This document shows, piece after piece, positions 15,356 to 22,750 of a DNA stretch of 22,798 nt. The stretch is from Brevundimonas sp. (lineage in GTDB: Bacteria; Pseudomonadota; Alphaproteobacteria; Caulobacterales; Caulobacteraceae). The notes beneath the pieces were generated by a model. The model saw only the letters and a list, made by a program, of their open reading frames with translations. It was not told the DNA's origin and made no database searches. The stretch's first letter is position 1. Each line of letters begins with the position of its first letter. Both the position numbers and the translations under genes were made by a program. Location of the stretch: contig JAVHYH010000009.1 of assembly GCA_031119155.1 (NCBI GenBank), positions 1 through 22,798 of the forward strand, in the 5' to 3' direction.

Positions 15356-15571
15356 GGACGAAATCGGCGACCCTGACCAGTTGGAGTTGATCAGGTTGGC
15401 CGCGCCGGCGAGGCCGCCACCGACGTTCGTGGTCTGCGCAGGGTCGCTGTACGGGATGAAGCCGAAGGCCAGGCCGCCGGCGAACTGGCCGCGGTTGATG
15501 TCCTGGGCCGAGGCGGCGCCGGCGGTGATGGCGACGGCGGCGACGCCGACGATAAGCGAAGTGAGTTTCAT
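14789..15571 (-). CDS. Major-pilin-like secreted subunit, copy A
   Basis: The start at 15571 gives 260 residues and a signal peptide MKLTSLIVGVAAVAITAGAASA that aligns with copy B. GGAG lies seven bases upstream. The in-frame ATG two codons earlier would be only one base from that GGAG. The mature N-terminus begins QDINRGQ as in copy B. It then has its own Gly/Ala-rich 43-residue segment with no similarity to copy B. From W73 the remaining 188 residues are identical, with the same cysteine pair and C-terminal strand. Its own promoter candidate lies about 70-100 bases upstream. It is probably the first and best expressed pilin of the pair. Confidence 0.88.
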   Translation of the reverse strand: MKLTSLIVGVAAVAITAGAASAQDINRGQFAGGLAFGFIPYSDPAQTTNVGGGLAGAANLINSNWSGSPISSWHALGNAVDNNGSAAGSDGATFTLTGTVSTDCAYYSGDNTTETLNFGQIGIYASDNTGPAAAFTMVDDAEVTIDTNLAGCNTANTVRIQKTDLNGLVNAGASAYDSNVFQANLPYSVTARYVASPATGGPAAGTNQTLVVATGSDQASAQHGAWKSAMALDVNIPVPAKALVAGTYSGTFGVTISAGL

Positions 15572-15640
15572 GTTCATTCTCCAGTCTGGATTTGGCGGAT
15601 TGCCTTCGATCGAGACAGGCTCCCCCCGATCTGATCCAAA

Positions 15641-15669
15641 CGTTACCGAGGCGTAAACAAGCAAGTCAA
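15641..15669 (-). promoter_or_regulatory. Candidate sigma-70-type promoter for pilin copy A
   Basis: On the minus strand TTGACT (15669-15664) is followed after 17 bases by GTAACG (15646-15641). The -35 is good and the -10 is weak. The predicted leader is about 60 bases. The surrounding intergenic stretch is distinctly AT-richer than the genes. Confidence 0.4.
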
Positions 15670-15740
15670 CACGAAAAACCGACGTTACTCGAATTCTATT
15701 CTGAATCGCCAAGCACGCGAAATCTCGAATTTTGAATTGG

Positions 15741-15774
15741 GTGTTCATTCACCAACATTCACGTTGATGAATAC
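15741..15774. promoter_or_regulatory. Imperfect inverted repeat in the pilin promoter region
   Basis: GTGTTCATTCACCAAC and GTTGATGAATAC form an imperfect dyad around ATTCAC, which lies about 70-105 bases upstream of the -35 candidate. It could be an operator for the pilin promoter. I cannot assign a regulator. Confidence 0.3.
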
Positions 15775-15799
15775 AGAAGTAACCGGCGATAACATTGAA

Positions 15800-15823
15800 A
15801 TTGGCGCCCGCTCCGGGCTCAAT
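15800..15823 (-). terminator. Weak terminator-like hairpin after the SCPU subunit gene
   Basis: In the transcript, ATTG-A-GCCCG pairs with CGGGC-GC-CAAT around a GAG loop, just after the stop at 15829, and is followed by TTCAATGTT. The stem is short with bulges and the T tract is poor, so termination may be partial. Confidence 0.35.
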
Positions 15824-15828
15824 TCTTC

Positions 15829-16386
15829 TTACAGGCGAGCGGTCAGCGTTACCGTGAAGGTTTCCGAATACTCTCCCGAAAGGAGACCCGCTCCGGCGGG
15901 ATCCTGGGTGCGGAACTCGATGCGGGCTCCGCCCGCCGCGATGGCGTCGCCGCTGCTGAGGGTGCGACGGGTCTTCAATTCCGCGCTGGTGAAATCGCCC
16001 TGCAGGACCGCGGGCTGGGGCGAAAGCGTCGGCACCCGAAGGCTTACGGTGTAGCCGAGATTGCCGGCGAACGGTCCCTGACCCATCGGCAGGGTGGCAT
16101 GGGCCAGGCCGCCGTTGGAGGACTCCAGTCCGATGTCGAAGGGCAGGTTGCAGTCCAGGCCGAGTTGCGCCACCGCGGTCTTGCGCCCGGCAAGCTCGCC
16201 GAAGCTGATCTCCCCGCCGCCCGCCAGCTCACAGCGATCAGGGATGTGGCCGGTCAGCACAACGTCCAGTTTGGAGAACGTCGCCTGCACTGCCCGGGAC
16301 TGGGCCTCGGCGGCCCCGGTGAACATCAGGGCCGCAACGCAGCCCAGGGCGCCTCCGCGAAGGAGACCGTAGATGGAAAACGACAT
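15829..16386 (-). CDS. SCPU (spore coat U)-domain secreted pilus subunit
   Basis: The ATG at 16386 follows GGGGAG with six bases spacing, giving 185 residues. The frame runs on to 16461 but that start is unsupported. A signal peptide ends near GAAEA (about 28). The mature protein has the SCPU pattern. The first cysteine C52 (DRCELAGGG) is followed by ISFGEL and then by a second cysteine C79 in LGLDCNLPFDIGLESS. The C-terminus YSETFTVTLTARL is the classic ending of Csu-type subunits. SCPU proteins are subunits of archaic chaperone-usher pili. Here it is the first gene of the locus, with the CtrA-like box 127-141 bases upstream. It may be a minor or anchoring subunit. Confidence 0.88.
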   Translation of the reverse strand: MSFSIYGLLRGGALGCVAALMFTGAAEAQSRAVQATFSKLDVVLTGHIPDRCELAGGGEISFGELAGRKTAVAQLGLDCNLPFDIGLESSNGGLAHATLPMGQGPFAGNLGYTVSLRVPTLSPQPAVLQGDFTSAELKTRRTLSSGDAIAAGGARIEFRTQDPAGAGLLSGEYSETFTVTLTARL

Positions 16387-16512
16387 ACCCCACTCCCCCA
16401 ACATCCGCGTTGTGCGGAGCCGCCTGACGACGGCTTTCCCTGGTTCCCTCCCAAGAACCATGCCGTCCGGACTGGATCGGCTTGGACCGCATTTGCGCGG
16501 CCAGGGAAGATG

Positions 16513-16527
16513 TTAACAAACCCTTAA
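16513..16527 (-). promoter_or_regulatory. CtrA-type binding box (TTAA-N7-TTAA)
   Basis: The plus strand reads TTAACAAACCCTTAA, an exact match to the full CtrA consensus TTAA-N7-TTAA used in Caulobacterales and relatives. It lies 127-141 bases upstream of the SCPU gene start, a reasonable distance for a promoter with a leader of about 100 bases. Four-base AT half-sites at exact spacing are rare in such GC-rich DNA. Confidence 0.6.
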
Positions 16528-16567
16528 TCGGGGCGGTCGTACGCCCAAAACGGGGGTATGGCAACAC

Positions 16568-16584
16568 TGTTCGGCGAACATTGG
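16568..16584. promoter_or_regulatory. Motif with palindromic core upstream of the pilus locus (copy 2 of 2)
   Basis: TGTTCGGCGAACATTGG contains a 13-bp perfect dyad TGTTCG-G-CGAACA. It matches the element at 13816-13831 in 15 of 16 positions. It lies about 40 bases upstream of the CtrA-like box in the direction of transcription. Confidence 0.5.
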
Positions 16585-16784
16585 GCGCCGGTTTTCGACA
16601 TAACCCTAGATTATTCAGGCAGGTAGGCGAATCGGCGGCTGCGGTCCCTGTTGACTGTCAGATTCCGTCAGGGCGCCGCCTTCATCTGATGTCGCGGCGC
16701 TGATGTCGGCGGGAGAGGCGGGGAGGGCTTGTCTCGTTTCGGGACGTCGCGCCGGGGTGTCGGGCCTTGAGCTTGCGGTGTCGC

Positions 16785-18170
16785 TCAGGCTCGGGAGGTC
16801 GGGAAGCGGACCGTCACCCGCAGCCCCGGAGAGGTGTTCTCCACCGCCACGTCCGCCCCGATCCTCTGCGAGGCCGACTGGACGATGGCGAAGCCCAGCC
16901 CGCTGCCCTCGCGCCCGCGGCTGCTTTCCAGACGAACGAACCGCCCGCCCAGTCGCGACAGGTCCGTCTCCGGGATGCCGGGGCCGTCATCGCTGACCGC
17001 GATCAGCGCGGCCTCGGCTGTCTGCTGGATCGAGATGACCACCAGCCCGCCGCGTCGATTGTAGCGGATGGCGTTGTCGAGGAGGTTCGAGACGATCTCG
17101 AACAGCAGGGTCCGGTGGGCGGAGACCGAAATCTCCTGCTCCGGCGCGTCCAGTGTGATCTCGACGCCGGCGTCGATGGCCTGGCCGATGCGCCGGTTGA
17201 TGACCGCCGAGGCGACTTCGCGCAGGCTGACCTGCTCCAGCTCCGGCGACGCTCCGGCCTCGTCGGCCCGCGCAAGGGCGAGCAACTGGGTGACCAGATG
17301 CTCCAGCCGATTGGCGGCCTCGGCGATCTCGTCCAGGGCGTCGGGATTGCCGCGCCGGGCGAGGGCCACCTGCACCTTCAACACGGATAGCGGCGTCCGC
17401 ATCTGGTGCGAGGCGTCGGCGGTGAAGCGGCGGACACCGGCCGTGGCCACATCCAGCCGTCCCAGCAGGCTGTCGAACGCCGCCGCCAACGGCTTGAGTT
17501 CGATCGGCAACGGGCCGGTCTCAAGCGGCGACAGGTCCGGCGCGGCGCGGGTGTCGCGGGCGGTGACGGCTCCGCGCAGGCGGTCCAGCGGGCGAAGGCT
17601 CCAGCCCAGCGCCGGGCGAAGCACGATCATGGCGACGGCGATGAGCAGCAGTTCGCCGACCATCAGCGCAGTCATCAGCCGCCACCAGGTGGCGTGGCGG
17701 TTGTCCAGGGTTTCGGCGATCTGGACGACGACCGGCTGGCCGATGCGCGGCAGGTCGCGACGCATCTCGGCGATGCGGATATCCTGTCCCCGATACCGGG
17801 CGAACCGGAAGCTGGGCGTGTCGAGGGTCAGGGCGTCGATGTCGGGAGGGGGCAGGTCCGGATAGCCGGTGAGAACCCGGTCCCCCACCGCAATGCGATA
17901 GTAGATGCTGTCGCGGGCGGTGGTCTCAAGCATGCCGAACGCCGCCGCCGGGAGATCCAGCGTCACCTCTCCGCGCTCGACCTGAACGGTTTCGGCGATG
18001 GCACCGAGCGCGCCGCCGAGCACCCGGTCGCCGGCGTTGCGAACCGCATCCCCGATCAGGGTGGCGCCGACAATGCCGAGCAGGACCGCCACGCCGAGCA
18101 GCGGTCCCAGCATGACCGCGAACAACCGACTGCGCAGCGCGAGGCCGCCGGGGCGCACCTCAGCCCTCAT
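16785..18170 (-). CDS. tctE: TctE-like sensor histidine kinase
   Basis: This 461-residue membrane kinase has a first transmembrane helix at about 15-40. A periplasmic domain of about 120 residues, of the kind seen in TctE/QseC-type kinases, follows (YYRIAVGDRVLTGYPDLPPP at 90-109 is characteristic). The second transmembrane helix spans about 163-185. Then come a HAMP-like linker, the H box TADASHQMRTPLSVLK (H255), the N box NLLDNAIRYN (362-371), and ATP-lid motifs DDGPGIP (394-400) and EGSGLG (421-426). In Salmonella and Pseudomonas, TctE senses tricarboxylates. The adjacent CitMHS gene supports citrate or a similar acid as signal. The start overlaps the regulator gene by 11 bases. Confidence 0.93.
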   Translation of the reverse strand: MRAEVRPGGLALRSRLFAVMLGPLLGVAVLLGIVGATLIGDAVRNAGDRVLGGALGAIAETVQVERGEVTLDLPAAAFGMLETTARDSIYYRIAVGDRVLTGYPDLPPPDIDALTLDTPSFRFARYRGQDIRIAEMRRDLPRIGQPVVVQIAETLDNRHATWWRLMTALMVGELLLIAVAMIVLRPALGWSLRPLDRLRGAVTARDTRAAPDLSPLETGPLPIELKPLAAAFDSLLGRLDVATAGVRRFTADASHQMRTPLSVLKVQVALARRGNPDALDEIAEAANRLEHLVTQLLALARADEAGASPELEQVSLREVASAVINRRIGQAIDAGVEITLDAPEQEISVSAHRTLLFEIVSNLLDNAIRYNRRGGLVVISIQQTAEAALIAVSDDGPGIPETDLSRLGGRFVRLESSRGREGSGLGFAIVQSASQRIGADVAVENTSPGLRVTVRFPTSRA

Positions 18171-18825
18171 CGAGAAGATATCCGACGCCCCGCACCGTCC
18201 GGATCACCGGACCGGCGGGGGGAAGTTTGGCGCGCAGCCGGGTGATGTTCACCTCAAGCGCATTGCCGCCCACCGGCTCGTCGATGCCGAACACCTCGGC
18301 GTGCAGGATCTCGCGCGGCACGATCTGGCCGGCGCGGGAGGCGAGGGTTTCGAGCACGGCCCATTCCCGCCGTCGGAGGTCGAGCACCTGCGACCCGATC
18401 CGGGCCTCCCCCGCCGAACGGTTGATGGTCAGGGCGCCGACGATGATTTCCGGCGTCGGATCGCCGCCGCGCCGACGACCCAGGGCCCGGATGCGGGCTT
18501 CCAGTTCTTCGGTATCGAAGGGCTTGCGCAGATAGTCGTCCGCGCCGAGGTCCAGCCCTCGCACGCGGTCATCCAGGGCGTCGCGCGCGGTGAGCATCAG
18601 GATGGGAACGCGGTCGCCCCGTCGGCGCAACCGGTCCAGCACGGTGAAGCCGTCCATGTCCGGCAGGCCGACATCCAGAACGATGACGGAGTAGGGCTCG
18701 TCGGCGGCGATCACCAGGGCGTCCTCTCCGCTCTCGACGTGATCAACCGCGTGCCCGGCGCCGCGCAGCAGGGTCACGATGCTGCGCGCCAGCGGCGCGT
18801 CGTCCTCGACGATCAGGATGCGCAT
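18160..18825 (-). CDS. tctD: TctD-like OmpR-family response regulator
   Basis: The 221-residue protein has a receiver domain with the acidic pair (E7/D8/D9 region), phospho-acceptor D51 in VLDVGLPDMDG, T79 and K101 (LRKPF). The OmpR-type winged helix at about 128-219 includes LDLRRREWAVLETLAS and the C-terminal INRLRAKL-like helix ending VRGVGYLLDEG. It should bind promoter DNA after phosphorylation by the kinase encoded directly downstream. It is transcribed divergently from the binding-protein/porin/citrate-transporter unit, with 101 bases between start codons. That shared gap is the likely regulated promoter region. Confidence 0.94.
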   Translation of the reverse strand: MRILIVEDDAPLARSIVTLLRGAGHAVDHVESGEDALVIAADEPYSVIVLDVGLPDMDGFTVLDRLRRRGDRVPILMLTARDALDDRVRGLDLGADDYLRKPFDTEELEARIRALGRRRGGDPTPEIIVGALTINRSAGEARIGSQVLDLRRREWAVLETLASRAGQIVPREILHAEVFGIDEPVGGNALEVNITRLRAKLPPAGPVIRTVRGVGYLLDEG

Positions 18826-18926
18826 GCCCGGTGATCCATGAAAGGTGAATGACAGCTTGGCTCAACTACGCAGGCTTCCAACAACGCCCCGGATGCGAGT
18901 CCGGAGAAGCGGGGAGGAACCAGACA
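18826..18926. promoter_or_regulatory. Divergent promoter region between tctD and the uptake unit
   Basis: These 101 bases separate two divergent start codons and must hold promoters for one or both units. I find no clear -35/-10 pair and no clean repeat to call as a TctD site. The strong GGGGAGG upstream of 18927 is the ribosome-binding site that decides that start. Confidence 0.5.
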
Positions 18927-19994
18927 ATGCGCATCTTGTATGCCGGTTTGCTGCTGTGCGTCGCCCTGATCGGCCTGGCGGCGCTTCATTTTATGCAGCC
19001 GTCCCGCGAGGCGCTCGTCCGTCAGGCCAATGCCGAGGGTGAGCTTCGCATCTACGGCAATGCCGACACCGACGCCGTGCAGCCTCTCATCGATTCCTTC
19101 CGCGCGCGCCATCCGGGCATCGCGATCCGCTACGAGGACATCAACTCCACAGCCCTGAACGCCCGGTTTCTGGCCGAGACCGCTGAAGGCCGCCCCGGTG
19201 CGGACCTGGTCTGGTCGTCCGCGATGGACCTGCAGGCCAAGCTGATCAACGACGGCTACGCCCAGAGCTACCGCAGCCCCGAGGCCTCCGCCCTGCCGGC
19301 GTCGGCGGTCTGGCGTGACATGGGCTATGGCGTCACCGCCGAGCCGGTTGGCTTCGTCTACAACAAACGCCTGATCGCGCCCGATCAGGTCCCGCGCACC
19401 CATGAGGCGCTGGAGCGACTTCTGCGGGATCGCCATGACGCCCTGATGGGGCAGGTGATCACCTACGATCCGGCGCGCTCGAACCTGGGCTATCTGACCC
19501 TGACGCAGGATTTCGCGATCACCCGCGACACCCGCTCGCTGCTGCAGGCCATCGCGGGAGCACGGCCGCAGTTGTCGACGATGACCACGCCGATGATCGA
19601 TGCGGTCGCCGAGGGGCGCGCGGCGATCGCCTACAACGCCCTGCTGCCCTATGCCGTGGAACGGGCCGAGACGGATGCCCGCATCGGGATCGTCCTGCCC
19701 GAGGACTACACCATCGTCGTCTCGCGCGTGGCTTTCATCGCCCGCGATGCGCGCCATCCCGCGGCGGCGAAGTTATTCCTCGACCACATGCTGTCCCGCG
19801 AGGGCCAGACCCTGCTGGCGCGCCAGTGGTTGCCGCCGATGCGGACCGACCTGGCGGCCGGAGGGCTCGAGGCCGAGCGCGCCCGGCCGATCCGCGGCGG
19901 GCCCCAGCTTTTCGTCAATCTCGATCCCGTCAAACGCCGTCGCTTCCTCGCGGACTGGGACGCCATTCTCGCTGAAGGGGCTGCCGCCAAATGA
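18927..19994 (+). CDS. Periplasmic substrate-binding protein, AfuA/PgtC-like, without ABC partners
   Basis: The ATG at 18927 has GGGGAGG nine bases upstream and is followed at once by a hydrophobic segment (ILYAGLLLCVALIGLAAL), giving 355 residues. The longer frame from 18849 would put a hydrophilic tail before it and is rejected. The segment has no clear cleavage site, so it may be a membrane anchor. The mature part has the type 2 binding-protein opening LRIYGNADTDAVQPLIDSF, then ADLVWSSAMDLQAKL and the cleft-forming VGFVYNKRLI. This is the family of ferric- or phosphate-ester-binding proteins and of the Salmonella regulator PgtC. No permease or ATPase gene is nearby. A sensor accessory for the adjacent kinase, or a binding partner of the CitMHS carrier, are both possible. 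Confidence 0.9.
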   Translation: MRILYAGLLLCVALIGLAALHFMQPSREALVRQANAEGELRIYGNADTDAVQPLIDSFRARHPGIAIRYEDINSTALNARFLAETAEGRPGADLVWSSAMDLQAKLINDGYAQSYRSPEASALPASAVWRDMGYGVTAEPVGFVYNKRLIAPDQVPRTHEALERLLRDRHDALMGQVITYDPARSNLGYLTLTQDFAITRDTRSLLQAIAGARPQLSTMTTPMIDAVAEGRAAIAYNALLPYAVERAETDARIGIVLPEDYTIVVSRVAFIARDARHPAAAKLFLDHMLSREGQTLLARQWLPPMRTDLAAGGLEAERARPIRGGPQLFVNLDPVKRRRFLADWDAILAEGAAAK

Positions 19995-21424
19995 CTTCTC
20001 TCCGATACGGTTGCGCCCTGCTTGCGCTGTTCATGGCCAGTCCGGCGCTGGCGCAGGCCCCGAGCCAGGAGGCGCTGGCGGATCTGGTCCGGGCGCAGGC
20101 GGCCGAGATCGCCGAACTGCGCGCGCGCCTGGACAGGCTCGAAGGCCAGCAGGCCGCAACGGCCTCTTTGACTGCACAGCCGGCGCCCGTTCAGGCCGTG
20201 CCCGTCACGGCGGTCGCGTCTCTGCCTGCGCCGCCCGTTCCGGCGTCGCCCGTTACGGTTCAGGAGCCGGGGGTGGTGACGGAGTGGGGCAATGGCCTGC
20301 CGACGTTCCGCTCGGCGGACGGCTTCTACAGCTTCAAGCCGCGCGGCCGGATCCTGGCGGATGTCAGCTCGACCTTCGGGTCCGATCACGATGCACGCAA
20401 CATCACCACCACGGGCATGCGCGCCCTGCGCATGGGCCTCGAAGGCGGCGTGGGCCCGCACCTCTTCTATCAGTTCGAGGCGGACTTCTCGGAGAACGAG
20501 GTGGATGTCGTCACCGCCTTCATCGGCTGGCGGGACCGGATCAACGCCTCGGTCGACTATGACGTCCGTGTCGGCCATCTGTTCAATGACCGCTCGTTCG
20601 AGGGCGCGACGGGGTCGGATTCCACGCCGTTCCTCGAACGCACCGTCGTCTCGACCGCGATCATCCCCCAGCGCGGCTTCTACGGCATGGGCGTCATGCC
20701 GCGGGTCTTCTGGAAGTCCGGCCACGCCTCGCTGAATGTCAGCGGCGACCGGATCGACGGCGCCCAGGGCAGCGGCGACAGCCGCACGATTCTGGGGCGG
20801 GTCCACTACAATCCGATCAAGACGCCGCGCGGCGTCCTGCACCTCGGCGCCTGGGGCTTTGACGAGGAACTGGCGGCCGGCGCTTCCGGCGTCCTGACGC
20901 GCAACACCGTCATCGGCGGTCGCTTCAACGGCGCCCTGCGGGTCACCAGCGGGACAGTGGTCGGCGGGACCGGCACGACCGGCTATGGCCTTGAGCTGGG
21001 CGGCTATCGCGGTCCGCTGTGGGTGATGGGCGAGTTCGGCCAGCGCCACGCCAGCCTGGATGCCGGTCGCCCGGACTTCGTCACCGACGCCTGGAGCCTG
21101 TCCGGCGGCTGGTTCCTGACCGGCGAACTGCCGCCCTACAGCGCCCGCATCGGCAGCTTCAGCCAGCCCAAGGTCCTGCGTCCTGTCTTTGAGGGCGGGC
21201 CGGGGGCGCTGGAGGTGACCGCCCGTTACGAGCATCTGGAGTTCAGCGGCATCCCCGGCGCAGCCGACGGATCGGCCGTCACTCTCGGCGCCAACTGGTA
21301 TCTGAACACCTTCACGCGGTTCCAGCTCAACGGGATCCACTGGCGCACCGAAAACACCGCCGGCGCCTATGCCGGCGAGGACGACGGCCAGACCGTTTCC
21401 GGTCGCATCGCCGTCACCTTCTGA
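19991..21424 (+). CDS. Porin_O_P-family outer-membrane porin
   Basis: The 477-residue protein has a signal peptide ending near SPALA (about 21). A short coiled coil (about 25-53, AEIAELRARLDRLEGQQ) and an Ala/Pro/Val linker to about 88 follow, then a beta barrel from about FYSFKPRGRILADVS. That is the layout of OprO/OprP-type (phosphate-selective porin O and P family) porins. The barrel contains GLEGGVGPHLFYQFEADFSE and closes on GRIAVTF with a terminal Phe. The family name does not prove phosphate specificity. With a citrate-type carrier downstream, an anionic substrate such as citrate is reasonable. It overlaps the binding-protein gene by 4 bases (ATGA). Confidence 0.92.
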   Translation: MTSLRYGCALLALFMASPALAQAPSQEALADLVRAQAAEIAELRARLDRLEGQQAATASLTAQPAPVQAVPVTAVASLPAPPVPASPVTVQEPGVVTEWGNGLPTFRSADGFYSFKPRGRILADVSSTFGSDHDARNITTTGMRALRMGLEGGVGPHLFYQFEADFSENEVDVVTAFIGWRDRINASVDYDVRVGHLFNDRSFEGATGSDSTPFLERTVVSTAIIPQRGFYGMGVMPRVFWKSGHASLNVSGDRIDGAQGSGDSRTILGRVHYNPIKTPRGVLHLGAWGFDEELAAGASGVLTRNTVIGGRFNGALRVTSGTVVGGTGTTGYGLELGGYRGPLWVMGEFGQRHASLDAGRPDFVTDAWSLSGGWFLTGELPPYSARIGSFSQPKVLRPVFEGGPGALEVTARYEHLEFSGIPGAADGSAVTLGANWYLNTFTRFQLNGIHWRTENTAGAYAGEDDGQTVSGRIAVTF

Positions 21425-21448
21425 TCTGAATACACCCGGGACAAAGAC

Positions 21449-22750
21449 ATGAATCTCGCCCTGCTCGGCTTCCTGATGGTGGCCACCTTCATGACGCTGA
21501 TCATGACCCGGCGGATGACGCCGCTGGTCGCCCTGATCGTCGTGCCGACCGCATTCGCCCTGTTCGCCGGCTTCGCCTCCGGCATCGGCGACATGATGAT
21601 CGACGGCATCAAGACCCTCGCGCCGACCGGCGTGATGCTGCTGTTCGCCATCCTGTTCTTCTCGATCATGACCGACACCGGCCTGTTCGATCCGCTGGTC
21701 AACCGGCTGCTGAAGATCGTTCACGGCGACCCGCTGAAGATCCTGATGGGAACGGTGGTGCTGTGCGCCATCGTCAGCCTCGATGGAGACGGGTCCACCA
21801 CCTACATCATCACGATCGCCGCCCTGCTGCCGCTCTACAAGCGGTTCGACATGAGCCGGCTGTACCTTTGCTGCCTGCTGATGACGACCAGCGGCATCAT
21901 GAACCTGACGCCCTGGGGCGGCCCGACGGCCCGCGCCGCATCGGCGCTGGAGCTCGACCCGGCGGCCCTGTTCCTCCCGCTCATTCCGGGCATGCTGGTC
22001 GGTCTGGCGGCCCTGCTGGGGCTGGCCTTCTGGTTCGGCCTCAAGGAGCGCCGTCGTCTCGGCCACGTCGTGTCCCGCGAGCCGGTGGTGTTTGAAGGCA
22101 TGGCCGTCTCGCAGTTCCCCGAAGCCCGCCGCCCGCACCTGCGCTGGGTCAACGGCGCCCTCGTCGTCCTGCTTCTGGCGGGTCTGGTCTCGGGCATCAT
22201 GCCCCTGTCGATCCTGATGATGCTGGCCTTCGCGGTGGCCATGATCATCAACTATCCCCGCGTGGCGGATCAGAAGGAGCGGATCGCGGCCCATGCCGGC
22301 AACGTCCTGGCGGTGGTGTCGCTGATCTTCGCCGCCGGCATCTTCACCGGCATCCTGTCCGGTACGGGGATGGTCGAGGCCATGAGCAAGGAAGTCGTGG
22401 CGATGATCCCGCCAGCGCTCGGTCCCTATATGGCGCCGATCACGGCCCTGCTCAGCCTGCCCTTCACCTTCTTCATCTCTAACGACGCCTTCTATTTCGG
22501 CATGCTGCCGATCCTCGCCGAGGCGGGATCCCACTACGGCGTGTCGCACATGGAGATCGCCCGGGCGTCCCTGATGGGCCAGCCGGTCCACCTGCTGAGC
22601 CCGCTGGTGCCGTCGACCTATCTCCTCGTCAGCCTGGCGGGCATCGATCTGGCCGACCATCAGAAATTCACCCTGATCCCCGCGACGGCGGTGTGCCTGA
22701 TCATGACCGTCGTCGGCATGCTGGTCTTCGCCTTCCCGCTGGTCGGCTAA
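21449..22750 (+). CDS. CitMHS-family citrate-metal/proton symporter
   Basis: This 433-residue inner-membrane carrier has about twelve hydrophobic segments. Characteristic features include the opening LALLGFLMVATFMTLIMTRRM and the loop VSLDGDGSTTYIITIAALLPLY (about 111-132). NLTPWGGPTARAAS (about 152-165) is a signature of CitMHS carriers such as Bacillus CitM. FISNDAFYFGMLPILAEAG near the C-terminus repeats the re-entrant pattern of the second half. Members take up citrate complexed with Mg or another divalent metal together with protons; the metal cannot be told. It lies 24 bases after the porin with a weak ribosome-binding site and is the last gene of the unit seen here. Confidence 0.94.
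   Translation: MNLALLGFLMVATFMTLIMTRRMTPLVALIVVPTAFALFAGFASGIGDMMIDGIKTLAPTGVMLLFAILFFSIMTDTGLFDPLVNRLLKIVHGDPLKILMGTVVLCAIVSLDGDGSTTYIITIAALLPLYKRFDMSRLYLCCLLMTTSGIMNLTPWGGPTARAASALELDPAALFLPLIPGMLVGLAALLGLAFWFGLKERRRLGHVVSREPVVFEGMAVSQFPEARRPHLRWVNGALVVLLLAGLVSGIMPLSILMMLAFAVAMIINYPRVADQKERIAAHAGNVLAVVSLIFAAGIFTGILSGTGMVEAMSKEVVAMIPPALGPYMAPITALLSLPFTFFISNDAFYFGMLPILAEAGSHYGVSHMEIARASLMGQPVHLLSPLVPSTYLLVSLAGIDLADHQKFTLIPATAVCLIMTVVGMLVFAFPLVG

Larger units (their letters stand above)
16387..16784. other. 398-base intergenic region upstream of the pilus locus
   Basis: No convincing gene lies between the sensor-kinase stop and the first pilus gene. On the pilus side the region holds a CtrA-like box (16513-16527), the palindromic motif (16568-16584), and a small leader hairpin (16441-16446 with 16455-16460). 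The part nearest the kinase (16620-16784) shows nothing I can name, and no terminator for the kinase gene. Confidence 0.6.

Noticed and set aside
14030..15376. A 448-codon plus-strand frame with a long internal repeat
   Set aside because: It runs through both pilin copies in antisense. The repeat period of 873 bases is a multiple of three, so the shadow stays in frame. Gly/Val-rich composition and no signal or domain.
18849..18926. Earlier start codon for the binding protein
   Set aside because: It adds a hydrophilic 26-residue tail before the signal/anchor and lacks the strong ribosome-binding site found before 18927.
19706..22660. A 984-codon open frame on the minus strand opposite the binding protein, porin and CitMHS genes
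   Set aside because: It mirrors three well-supported genes, its translation is Arg/Gly/His/Gln-rich low complexity, and it shows no domain. Such frames are common opposite GC-rich genes.
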